Shown: positions 46,615-54,449 of the stretch, in pieces | How positions within the stretch are numbered: position 1 is the stretch's first letter | Layout: each line of letters opens with the position of its first letter | Assembly (NCBI GenBank): GCA_910574895.1 | Contig: CAJTDQ010000010.1 | Location: 1-64,000, forward strand | Origin: Eubacteriaceae bacterium | GTDB taxonomy: Bacteria > Bacillota > Clostridia > Lachnospirales > Lachnospiraceae | Direction of reading: 5' to 3' | DNA: 64,000 bases | Notes under the pieces: generated by a model | Told to the model about the DNA's origin: nothing | Databases searched by the model: none | What the model saw: only the letters and a program-made list of their open reading frames with translations | Program-made: the position numbers and the translations under genes

Positions 46615-46693
46615 AGGGATTGGCCATTTCGGACCAATCCCTGAAAAGAAACAACCAACGTAATAATATATTGCTGTCTAATATATTATTACG
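46615..46693 (-). terminator. Terminator of the HPr-like gene, with a second long hairpin
   Basis: AGGGATTGG (46615-46623) and CCAATCCCT (46634-46642) pair. On - the stem is followed by a T-run, so it ends the HPr-like transcript, and on + it may stall the thiI message. Between it and the gene, CGTAATAATATATT (46659-46672) and AATATATTATTACG (46680-46693) form a perfect 14-bp stem without T-run. Confidence 0.75.
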
Positions 46694-46708
46694 CTGAAGG
46701 AAGTCAAT

Positions 46709-46936
46709 TTATTTATATTTTTCAAGTACTTCTAAAATATCTTCAACATTTGATTCGCTATGTATATTTAAATCAATTGGTTTTGAAAGGTCTAAACTAA
46801 AGATTCCCATAATTGATTTTGCATCAATAACGTAGCGGCCTGAAACTAAATCGAAGTCACTATCAAACTTTGTTATATCATTGACAAAAGATTTTACTTT
46901 ATCTATTGAACCAAGATTGATTGTCACTGTTTTCAT
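46709..46936 (-). CDS. HPr-like protein lacking the phosphorylatable histidine
   Basis: This 75-residue protein has the HPr fold pattern. The Ser46 region is clear (AKSIMGIFSLDLSKPIDLNI), and the C-terminal helix is present (VEDILEVLEKY). The GLHARP active-site loop is replaced by NLGSIDKVKSF, so there is no His15 for PTS phosphotransfer. It therefore looks regulatory, like Crh, which keeps only the Ser site for HPr kinase. GAGAGGTG precedes the start at 46936; the frame is open 20 codons upstream without a ribosome site. It is divergent from mtaB. Confidence 0.8.
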   Translation of the reverse strand: MKTVTINLGSIDKVKSFVNDITKFDSDFDLVSGRYVIDAKSIMGIFSLDLSKPIDLNIHSESNVEDILEVLEKYK

Positions 46937-47057
46937 TTTTAACACACCTCTCTTTCTTAATAAGTACATAATATCATGGATTAGTATTTTGTTCAATCGA
47001 AGAAATTATAAATTCTTATAAAAAAATAGTGAAATTGTCGGAAAAAGGAGAAGTTTT

Positions 47058-48353
47058 ATGCGTAAGGCAGCATTACATAATTTAGGGTGTAAAGTAAATT
47101 CCTATGAAACAGAGGCTATGACTCAATTATTAGAAAAAAGTGGATATGAAATTGTAGATTTTACAGAAAAAGCAGATGTATATATTGTAAATACATGTTC
47201 TGTTACAAATATGGCAGACAGAAAATCCAGACAGATGCTCCATAAGGCGAAGTCAAAAAATCCGGAGTCAGTGGTGGTGGCTACAGGATGTTATGTTCAG
47301 ACTGCCACAGAAAAAATAAAAGAAGATTTGTCTATAGATATTATTGTTGGAAATAATAAGAAGAAAGACATTGTGGAGATTCTTGATACTTTTTTTGAAA
47401 AGAATGAGAATATTCATTTAATAGATATCAATCATACAGAGGAATATGAGGATTTGGAAATTTCTACAGTTACAGAACATACACGAGCACATATGAAAAT
47501 ACAGGATGGCTGTAATAATTTCTGTTCATATTGTATTATCCCGTATGCCAGAGGAAGAATAAGAAGTCGCAAACTGGTTAATATAAAAAATGAGATGGAA
47601 AGACTGGCGGAAAGTGGATTCTGTGAAATTGTTTTAACAGGAATTAATTTAGGGTTTTATCAGGATGGAGACAAACGTTTAATTGATGTAATTGAAATGG
47701 CGGATGGAGTAGATGGAATAGAAAGAATCCGACTGGGTTCTATTGATCCGGAAATTATTACGGTGAAGTTTGTGGAGAGATTACGAAAAGTAAAAAAAAT
47801 CTGTCCTCATTTTCATTTGTCATTACAAAGCGGATGTGATAGTATTTTAAAATCTATGAACAGACATTATACGACGAAAGAATATTTAGAAAAGTGTGAA
47901 ATGTTAAGACAGGCATTTGAAAACCCTGCAATTACTACAGATATTATTGTAGGATTTCCAGGAGAGAGTACGTCTGATTTTGAAACCACTCTAAAATTTA
48001 CAGATATGGTAAAATTTGCACAGCTGCATGTATTCAAATACTCAAAAAGAAACGGCACAGTAGCAGCAAATATGCCGGAACAGATTGAAGAAAAAGAAAA
48101 ATCAAGGCGCAGTGAACTGTTGATTCAAGCGGGAATGGAACTAACAAAAAAGTACAGAGAAAGTTTTATTGGACAGAGAGAATCTGTACTGTTTGAGGAA
48201 ATTAAAAAAATAGATGGAAGAGAATATTATGCAGGGCACACCAGAAATTACATAGAAGTTGCAATGGAGAGTAAAGAAGATGTGTCGGGTAAAGTCATTG
48301 AGGTTGAGATAAAAGACTTTATAAATGATGAAATAATGCTTGCCACTAGATAA
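47058..48353 (+). CDS. mtaB: tRNA (N6-threonylcarbamoyladenosine(37)-C2)-methylthiotransferase MtaB
   Basis: This 431-residue radical SAM enzyme adds a methylthio group to t6A37 of tRNA. The N-terminal UPF0004 domain has Cys in NLGCKVNSYE, NTCSVTN and ATGCYVQ (second Fe-S cluster). The radical SAM motif is CNNFCSYCIIPYARG, and a C-terminal TRAM domain follows (about 365-431). AAAAAGGAG precedes the ATG. In many clostridia it follows rsmE; here sulfur-transfer genes and the HPr-like gene lie between. Confidence 0.95.
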   Translation: MRKAALHNLGCKVNSYETEAMTQLLEKSGYEIVDFTEKADVYIVNTCSVTNMADRKSRQMLHKAKSKNPESVVVATGCYVQTATEKIKEDLSIDIIVGNNKKKDIVEILDTFFEKNENIHLIDINHTEEYEDLEISTVTEHTRAHMKIQDGCNNFCSYCIIPYARGRIRSRKLVNIKNEMERLAESGFCEIVLTGINLGFYQDGDKRLIDVIEMADGVDGIERIRLGSIDPEIITVKFVERLRKVKKICPHFHLSLQSGCDSILKSMNRHYTTKEYLEKCEMLRQAFENPAITTDIIVGFPGESTSDFETTLKFTDMVKFAQLHVFKYSKRNGTVAANMPEQIEEKEKSRRSELLIQAGMELTKKYRESFIGQRESVLFEEIKKIDGREYYAGHTRNYIEVAMESKEDVSGKVIEVEIKDFINDEIMLATR

Positions 48354-48410
48354 CTTTTATATTAAACTTATACTATACTGCCAAAAAAGGCAAAAAAAGG
48401 ACGTGATGAG

Positions 48411-48671
48411 ATGAATAATTTAGAAAACACACAGTACTTCAATGTAGGACAAGAACAGAAACTGGGAGTAGAGGAGATTTTTAAGCAGGTATACGAAGCA
48501 TTATCTGAGAAGGGTTATAATCCGGTAAATCAGATTGTAGGATATATTATGTCAGGAGACCCGACTTATATTACCAGTCATAAAAACGCAAGAAGCCTTA
48601 TTATGAAGGTGGAGCGTGATGAACTGATTGAAGAGGCTGTAAAATATTATATCAATAATAAACTTAAGTAA
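48411..48671 (+). CDS. ireB: IreB family regulatory phosphoprotein
   Basis: This 86-residue protein matches the IreB (YrzL/UPF0297) family: NTQYFN near the start, VYEALSEKGYNPVNQIVGYIMSGDPTYITSH in the middle. In Enterococcus, IreB is phosphorylated on N-terminal Thr by the IreK kinase and affects cephalosporin resistance. The Thr in ENTQYF is in that region. The order ireB-ruvX-DUF1292 is the standard Firmicutes set. Confidence 0.93.
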   Translation: MNNLENTQYFNVGQEQKLGVEEIFKQVYEALSEKGYNPVNQIVGYIMSGDPTYITSHKNARSLIMKVERDELIEEAVKYYINNKLK

Positions 48672-48721
48672 TCTTTTAGATTTCTTTGTGGTTTAATTGA
48701 TTAGAAAAAGGTTAAGAGAAT

Positions 48722-49144
48722 ATGAGATTATTAGCGTTAGACTTCGGTTCGAAAACAGTAGGTGTTGCTGTGTCAGACGAACTGGGGCTTACTGCGACAG
48801 GAGTGGAAATCGTCCGTAGAAAGTCTCCCGATAAATTAAGACAGACATTGGCACGTATTGAAGCATTGATTGAAGAATACCAGGTGGATAAAGTAATACT
48901 TGGTTATCCGGTGATGCTAGATGGCAGTGAGGGAGAGCGGGTCAGGAAAACAAAAGAGTTTGCGCAGATGCTGAAGCGTAGAACAGGAAAAGAAATTATT
49001 TTTCAGGATGAAAGACTTACTACAGTAGAAGCATACGAAATTATGGATTTCATGGGTATAAAAAAAGAAGACAGATATCATTATGTAGACATGGTAGCAG
49101 CAAAGGTAATACTGGAAGATTATCTGAATAGTAACGCAGAATAG
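48722..49144 (+). CDS. ruvX: Holliday junction resolvase RuvX (YqgF)
   Basis: This 140-residue RNase H-fold protein has LALDFGSKTVGVAVSD at its start (first Asp), VILGYPVMLDGSEGER and DERLTTVEAY, the conserved acidic sites. YqgF proteins are linked to Holliday junction resolution and 16S rRNA processing. It lies between ireB and DUF1292. Confidence 0.94.
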   Translation: MRLLALDFGSKTVGVAVSDELGLTATGVEIVRRKSPDKLRQTLARIEALIEEYQVDKVILGYPVMLDGSEGERVRKTKEFAQMLKRRTGKEIIFQDERLTTVEAYEIMDFMGIKKEDRYHYVDMVAAKVILEDYLNSNAE

Positions 49145-49188
49145 AAGCGATATGATGCCGATAAAATTGAAAGGTGAAGTGATTAAAA

Positions 49189-49461
49189 ATGGAAGAAATG
49201 ATTGTTTTTGTAGACGAAGATGGCAAAGAGATAGAGATGTTTGTTATTGAAGAAACAAGAATTAATAATGTAAATTACATTCTCGTGACAGATAGTGATG
49301 GCGAGGATGAGGAAGCAGAAGCTTATATATTAAAAGATATATCTGATGACGAAGATGAAGAAGCTGTTTATGAATTAGTAGATAATGAATCAGAGATTGA
49401 TTACATAGGAAAGATTTTTTCAGAATTGCTGGAAGATATTGATGTAACAGTTGAAGATTAA
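49189..49461 (+). CDS. DUF1292 family protein
   Basis: This 90-residue, very acidic protein (many Asp/Glu, few Lys) belongs to DUF1292. The opening MIVFVDEDGKEIEMFVIEE and INNVNYILVTD are typical. The function is unknown. The gene nearly always follows ruvX in Firmicutes. A short hairpin (49498-49517) follows it. Confidence 0.88.
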   Translation: MEEMIVFVDEDGKEIEMFVIEETRINNVNYILVTDSDGEDEEAEAYILKDISDDEDEEAVYELVDNESEIDYIGKIFSELLEDIDVTVED

Positions 49462-49575
49462 AGACTTAGTCTTCGGGCATTAGCTATGGAGTGATGAGAG
49501 GTCAAATCAGACCTTTTATGTTTGTGCGTAAAAATACGTGAGCGGAAATAAGAATTAGGAGGAGTTTAATTAATA

Positions 49576-51237
49576 ATGAGTGACAATTCAAAAATAAAAG
49601 TAATTCCATTAGGAGGTTTGGAAGAAATTGGAATGAACATGACTGCCTTTGAGTACAATGACAGTATTGTTGTTGTGGACTGCGGCTTGTCATTTCCAAC
49701 AGATGATATGCTGGGTATCGACTGTGTAATACCGGATATTACTTTTTTGAGAGAAAATATAGACAAGATTAAGGGATTTGTAATAACCCATGGGCATGAA
49801 GATCATATTGGTGCACTGCCATATGTATTAAAGGAAGTAAATGCACCGATTTATGCAACAAAGTTGACAATGGGAATTATAGAAGGTAAATTAAGTGAAC
49901 ATGAGCTGTTAAAGGCTGTGAAACGAAAAGTGATAAAGTTTGGTCAGAGCATTCATCTAGGTGATTTCAGAATAGAATTTATCAGAACAAATCATAGTAT
50001 TGCAGATGCGGCGGCATTGGCGATACACACACCGGAGGGAATTATTATACACACCGGGGATTTTAAGGTAGATTATACACCGGTGTTTGGTGATGCGATT
50101 AATCTTGCAAGATTTAGTGAATTAGGCAAGAAAGGTGTACTGGCATTATTGTGTGACAGTACTAATGCGTTGAGACCGGGCTTTACACCATCAGAGCGCA
50201 AAGTCGGAGAGACTTTTGAACATATTTTTGCAGAACATAAGAAGAGCAGAATAATTATTGCTACTTTTGCATCAAATGTGGATAGAGTGCAGCAGATTAT
50301 AAATACAGCATGTAAATATAAGCGAAAAGTAATTGTAGAAGGAAGAAGTATGGTAAACATTATCTCAGTTGCAAGGGAAATGGAATACCTGAAAATACCT
50401 GAAAATACATTGATTAGTATAGAGGAGATGGATAATTATACAGATGATCAGTTAGTTTTAATTACAACTGGCAGTCAGGGAGAATCTATGGCTGCATTAT
50501 CACGTATGGCGGCATCTCTTCATAGAAAGGTTCATATAAAACCTAGTGATACGATTGTATTCAGTTCTACACCGATTCCGGGAAATGAGAAAGCAGTAAC
50601 GAAAGTTATTAATGAACTGTATCATCAGGGGGCAGAAGTTATTTTCCAGGATACTCATGTTTCGGGACATGCATGTCAGGAAGAGATTAAGTTAATGTAT
50701 GCATTAGTAAAACCAAAGTATGCAATTCCGGTTCATGGTGAGTACCAGCATTTGAAAGAACATGGCAGACTTGCGGAAAGCATGGGTATACCAAAGGAGA
50801 ATGTTTTTCTATTAGAATCAGGAGATGTGTTGGCACTCAACGGTGAATCAGCAAAGGTTGAAGGAAAAGTTCCGGCCGGCTCTGTACTGGTTGACGGTTT
50901 GGGTGTTGGTGATGTTGGAAACATTGTATTGAGAGACAGACAGAATCTTGCAGAAAATGGAATTATTATCGTTGTGTTAACTTTAGAGAAGTATTCTAAT
51001 CAGATTCTGGCAGGACCGGATATTGTAACAAGAGGGTTTGTCTATGTGAGAGAGTCTGAAAATCTCATTGAAAATGCAAAAGAGGTAGTTACAAATGCAT
51101 TGTTGGATTGCCTCGAAAGCAGAAATGTTGACTGGGGCAAGATTAAGATGGTTGTTAAAGACAGTCTTGGTGAATATTTATGGAAGACAATGAAAAGAAG
51201 TCCGATGATTTTACCAATTATTATGGAAGTGGAATAG
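49576..51237 (+). CDS. Ribonuclease J
   Basis: This 553-residue metallo-beta-lactamase/beta-CASP nuclease matures and degrades RNA with 5'-exonuclease and endonuclease action. Metal-binding motif HGHEDHIG, further His in TNHSIADA and HTGDFKVD, and CASP motif GSQGESMAAL are present; HVSGHAC and PVHGEYQHL follow. The C-terminal domain covers about 450-553. TTAGGAGGAG precedes the ATG. Only one RNase J gene is in the window, so J1 versus J2 is not assigned. Confidence 0.95.
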   Translation: MSDNSKIKVIPLGGLEEIGMNMTAFEYNDSIVVVDCGLSFPTDDMLGIDCVIPDITFLRENIDKIKGFVITHGHEDHIGALPYVLKEVNAPIYATKLTMGIIEGKLSEHELLKAVKRKVIKFGQSIHLGDFRIEFIRTNHSIADAAALAIHTPEGIIIHTGDFKVDYTPVFGDAINLARFSELGKKGVLALLCDSTNALRPGFTPSERKVGETFEHIFAEHKKSRIIIATFASNVDRVQQIINTACKYKRKVIVEGRSMVNIISVAREMEYLKIPENTLISIEEMDNYTDDQLVLITTGSQGESMAALSRMAASLHRKVHIKPSDTIVFSSTPIPGNEKAVTKVINELYHQGAEVIFQDTHVSGHACQEEIKLMYALVKPKYAIPVHGEYQHLKEHGRLAESMGIPKENVFLLESGDVLALNGESAKVEGKVPAGSVLVDGLGVGDVGNIVLRDRQNLAENGIIIVVLTLEKYSNQILAGPDIVTRGFVYVRESENLIENAKEVVTNALLDCLESRNVDWGKIKMVVKDSLGEYLWKTMKRSPMILPIIMEVE

Positions 51238-51249
51238 TCAGGAGTATAT

Positions 51250-51645
51250 ATGGATAAGAGTAACACATCAAAAGGCTTTGCTAATGTTTCGGTTAAAATA
51301 TGTAAGTATGTTATTATGGTAGTGGTTATTGTAATATGTGCTACGGCTGCCTTTAATTTTGGTTCATCAATTTTTTATTCTGAAGGAGTAGATCCGGCAC
51401 CGGGTACCGATATGCCTGTAACAGTAAAAGAAGGAACGTCAATTGATGCTTTGGCAGACACTTTAGAGGAATATGGAATTATTAAAGATACTACGATATT
51501 TAAGATTCAATCTTATGTATATGACACAAAAAGCATTAAACCGGGAACTTACATTTTTAATACATCTAAATCGGGTGAAGAGATATATGAAATAATTAAA
51601 GAAGGTCCCGAAGAAAATAAAGAAGATAAGAAAAAATCAGAGTAA
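51250..51645 (+). CDS. Short MltG/YceG-like membrane protein without the catalytic domain
   Basis: This 131-residue protein has one N-terminal membrane helix (about 15-40) and an extracellular region like the LysM-like start of YceG/MltG (VTVKEGTSIDALADTLEEYGIIKD, then KPGTYIFNTSKSGEEIYEII). It stops, after a Lys/Glu tail, before the transglycosylase domain where MltG has its catalytic Glu. It cannot be a complete lytic transglycosylase, and may bind glycan or regulate cell-wall enzymes. It starts 12 bp after the RNase J stop and so is in the same operon. The clean C-terminal tail speaks against a recent truncation. Confidence 0.7.
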   Translation: MDKSNTSKGFANVSVKICKYVIMVVVIVICATAAFNFGSSIFYSEGVDPAPGTDMPVTVKEGTSIDALADTLEEYGIIKDTTIFKIQSYVYDTKSIKPGTYIFNTSKSGEEIYEIIKEGPEENKEDKKKSE

Positions 51646-51701
51646 ACTATGCGCGGCTGAAGCAAATGTGTTGCAAGAAAAACTGCGAAACGGAGATTCA
51701 T

Positions 51702-52346
51702 ATGATAGTAGATGAAAGAATCGTATCGTACATGAATTCATTAGAGAGTGCAAATACGGAAGTGTTGACGAGGATTGAAAGAGAAGCACATAAAGATAAT
51801 GTGCCTATTATAAGAAAGGAAATGGAGAGCTTTCTTAGAGTGATGTTGTCAATAACAAGACCGACGAGAATATTAGAGCTGGGTACTGCAGTTGGGTACT
51901 CAGCCATTTTAATGAGTGAATGTATTGATGTGGGGACAAAGATAGTTACAATTGAAAATTATGAAAAGAGAATTCCTATTGCAAAAGAAAATATAAGACT
52001 GGCAGGGAAAAGCGATGTAATAGAGTTATTAGAAGGAGATGCTTTAGAAATTATGCCGTCATTAGAGGCAAATCAGTTTGATTTTGTATTTATGGATGCA
52101 GCAAAAGCTCAATATATTCATTTTTTACCGGAAGTATTGCGATTGATGAAGAAGGGGGCTGTTCTTATTACAGATAACATCCTGCAGGAAGGGGATTTAA
52201 TACAGTCAAAGTATGTTGTAAGGCGAAGAGACAGAACCATTCATAAACGAATGCGAGAATATCTGGAGGTTGTAAAGAAACATCCGGAACTTGAAACAAG
52301 CATTGTGCCTATTGGCGATGGAATTACGATTTCGGTAAAAAAATAA
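51702..52346 (+). CDS. O-methyltransferase family protein
   Basis: This 214-residue SAM-dependent enzyme resembles catechol-type and YrrM-type O-methyltransferases. SAM motif I is ILELGTAVGYSAI, the acidic site is VTIENYEKR, and FVFMDAAKAQY and ITDNILQEG are the metal/substrate region. In Firmicutes, YrrM-type enzymes form 5-methoxyuridine in tRNA (TrmR). That role fits the neighbouring U32 gene but is inferred. GGAG 7 nt upstream supports ATG 51702 over the 12-codon longer form. Confidence 0.85.
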   Translation: MIVDERIVSYMNSLESANTEVLTRIEREAHKDNVPIIRKEMESFLRVMLSITRPTRILELGTAVGYSAILMSECIDVGTKIVTIENYEKRIPIAKENIRLAGKSDVIELLEGDALEIMPSLEANQFDFVFMDAAKAQYIHFLPEVLRLMKKGAVLITDNILQEGDLIQSKYVVRRRDRTIHKRMREYLEVVKKHPELETSIVPIGDGITISVKK

Positions 52347-52392
52347 GTGGATAAAAATTGTCAACAGAGTGAAAGATAAGAGGAAGTAGAAA

Positions 52393-53637
52393 ATGAGAAA
52401 ACCAGAATTATTAGTACCGGCAAGTAGTCTGGAAGTATTAAAAACAGCTGTAAGATATGGTGCAGATGCGGTTTATATTGGTGGAGAAGTTTTTGGTTTA
52501 AGAGCGAAAGCAAAGAATTTTTCTTTGAATGAAATGGCAGAGGGTGTGAAATATGCACATGAATATGGCGTAAAAGTGTATGTTACAGCGAATATTTTAG
52601 CTCATAATGCAGATATTGAACCAGTTAAGGTATATTTCAATGATTTAAAGAAAGTTAAGCCGGATGCATTGATTATTTCTGACCCGGCAGTTTTTACGAT
52701 TGCAAAAGAGATGCTGCCGGATATGGAACTGCATGTAAGTACACAGGCAAATAATACAAATTACGGAACATATAAGTTTTGGTATGGACTAGGAGCAAAG
52801 CGTGTAGTTTCTGCCAGAGAATTATCTATCCGCGAGATTAAAGAGATTCGAGAGAATATTCCTGATGATATGGAGATAGAGACATTTATTCATGGAGCGA
52901 TGTGCATTTCTTATTCGGGGAGATGTCTGCTCAGCAGTTTTATGACAGGACGGGATGCGAATAAGGGAGCATGTACCCATCCGTGCCGTTGGAAATATGC
53001 TGTCATGGAGGAGAACAGACCGGGTGAGTATATGCCGATAGAAGAAAACGAAAGAGGAACATACATCTTTAATTCGAAGGATCTTTGCATGATTGAGCAT
53101 ATACCGGAACTGATAGATGCGGGGATAGACAGTTTTAAGATAGAAGGAAGAATGAAGACCGCGTTGTATGTTGCCACAGTTGCCAGAACATACAGAATGG
53201 CAATTGACGATTATTTAGAAAGTCCTAAGAAGTATCAGGAAAATATATCAAAATATAAGGAGTTTATTTCACAGTGTACATACAGGCAGTACACAACAGG
53301 ATTTTTCTTTGGAAAGCCGGATGAAACTACACAGATTTATGACAGTAATGTCTATGAGAGAGAATATGTCTATCTGGGAATTGTAGGAGAAAGAGTTTCT
53401 GAAAAAGAATACAGGTTAGAGCAGAAGAATAAATTTTTTGTAGGGCAGACGATTGAAATTATGAGAGCAGATGGCAATGACATTGAAGTAGAAGTAGTTT
53501 CTATCAAAGATGAAGAGGGAAATGAAATGGATAGCTGTCCGCATCCGAAACAACAGTTGATAATTAATCTTGGTATGGAATTGGAATCAGGAGACATACT
53601 CAGAGTGAAAAGTGAAGAAAAACAGGTGAATAGTTAA
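52393..53637 (+). CDS. Peptidase U32 family protein (TrhP-like tRNA hydroxylation protein)
   Basis: This 414-residue protein has the U32 signature, here EIETFIHGAMCISYSGRCLL, with further Cys residues in GACTHPCRW. N-terminal ELLVPASSLEVLKTAVRYGADAVYIGG is the barrel start. U32 proteins include TrhP (YegQ/YrrN/YrrO), needed for 5-hydroxyuridine in tRNA, and RlhA for 23S rRNA. Placement directly after a YrrM-like methyltransferase, as in B. subtilis yrrMNO, favours a TrhP role. It ends with a terminator. Confidence 0.87.
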   Translation: MRKPELLVPASSLEVLKTAVRYGADAVYIGGEVFGLRAKAKNFSLNEMAEGVKYAHEYGVKVYVTANILAHNADIEPVKVYFNDLKKVKPDALIISDPAVFTIAKEMLPDMELHVSTQANNTNYGTYKFWYGLGAKRVVSARELSIREIKEIRENIPDDMEIETFIHGAMCISYSGRCLLSSFMTGRDANKGACTHPCRWKYAVMEENRPGEYMPIEENERGTYIFNSKDLCMIEHIPELIDAGIDSFKIEGRMKTALYVATVARTYRMAIDDYLESPKKYQENISKYKEFISQCTYRQYTTGFFFGKPDETTQIYDSNVYEREYVYLGIVGERVSEKEYRLEQKNKFFVGQTIEIMRADGNDIEVEVVSIKDEEGNEMDSCPHPKQQLIINLGMELESGDILRVKSEEKQVNS

Positions 53638-53658
53638 AGAGTTAATTACGTAAGGTAC

Positions 53659-53687
53659 AAAAACGGACATTCAGTCCGTTTTTTTCG
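53659..53687 (+). terminator. Terminator after the U32 gene
   Basis: AAAAACGGAC (53659-53668), loop ATTCA, GTCCGTTTTT (53674-53683) and further T; a clear intrinsic terminator before the sigma factor gene. Confidence 0.92.
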
Positions 53688-53757
53688 TGTATAGTACAGG
53701 CACGAGAAAATCACGTTTTGCATAATATAGAACTAAGTATGTCGAGAGGTGCGAAGC

Positions 53758-54393
53758 GTGAAAACTTTTTTGGAACCTTTAACACCAGCAGAAGAGAGAG
53801 AATGTGTGGAAAGGTTTAAGCAGGGAGATAAAGAAGCAAAGGACATACTCATTGAAAGAAATTTAAGACTGGTGGCGCATATTGCAAAAAAATACTATAG
53901 TGAAAACCGTGATAATGAGGATTTAATTTCTATAGGAATTGTAGGACTCATTAAAGCAGTAAACACTTACAATCCATCTAAAGGAAACCGATTGGTGACT
54001 TATGCATCAAAATGCATTGAGAATGAACTTTTAATGATGTTACGAAGTGAACGGAAAAGAAATAAAGAAGTATCATTAAATGAGCCGATAGGAATGGACA
54101 AAGAAGGAAATACAATTAGTCTTATGGACGTTGTGGAAAATGATGAAATCGATACATTGGATAAAATGGAAAAAGCTGAGGATATTGTCAGAGTAAAAAA
54201 ATATGTAGATACAGTACTATCAGATAGGGAAAAAGAAATTATAGTAAGAAGATATGGATTAAACGGAGCGGCTCCTGTTACTCAGAAAAAAGTAGGAGCT
54301 GATATGGGAATATCCCGAAGCTATGTCAGCAGAATTGAAAAAAAAGCCTTAGAGAAATTAAAAAAAGCTTTTGACAACACATATATTGAGTGA
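53758..54393 (+). CDS. Sigma-70 family sporulation-type sigma factor (SigK-like)
   Basis: This 211-residue sigma factor has region 2 (RNLRLVAHIAKKYYSE, DLISIGIVGLIKAVNTYNPSKG, YASKCIENELLMMLR) and region 4 (VLSDREKEIIVRRYGL, VGADMGISRSYVSRIEKKALEKLKKA). It is closest in pattern to SigK/SigE. The membrane-associated pro-sequence of B. subtilis pro-SigK is absent: the protein begins MKTFLEPLTPAEER. GTG 53758 is 8 nt from GAGAGG; the GTG at 53749 overlaps that site. No skin element splits the gene. If sporulation is intact it may act in the mother cell; otherwise the role is open. Confidence 0.82.
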   Translation: MKTFLEPLTPAEERECVERFKQGDKEAKDILIERNLRLVAHIAKKYYSENRDNEDLISIGIVGLIKAVNTYNPSKGNRLVTYASKCIENELLMMLRSERKRNKEVSLNEPIGMDKEGNTISLMDVVENDEIDTLDKMEKAEDIVRVKKYVDTVLSDREKEIIVRRYGLNGAAPVTQKKVGADMGISRSYVSRIEKKALEKLKKAFDNTYIE

Positions 54394-54449
54394 TATATTT
54401 AAATATAATTAGTTGCTCTTTTGAATAATAATATTGGAGGAGTATGCTT

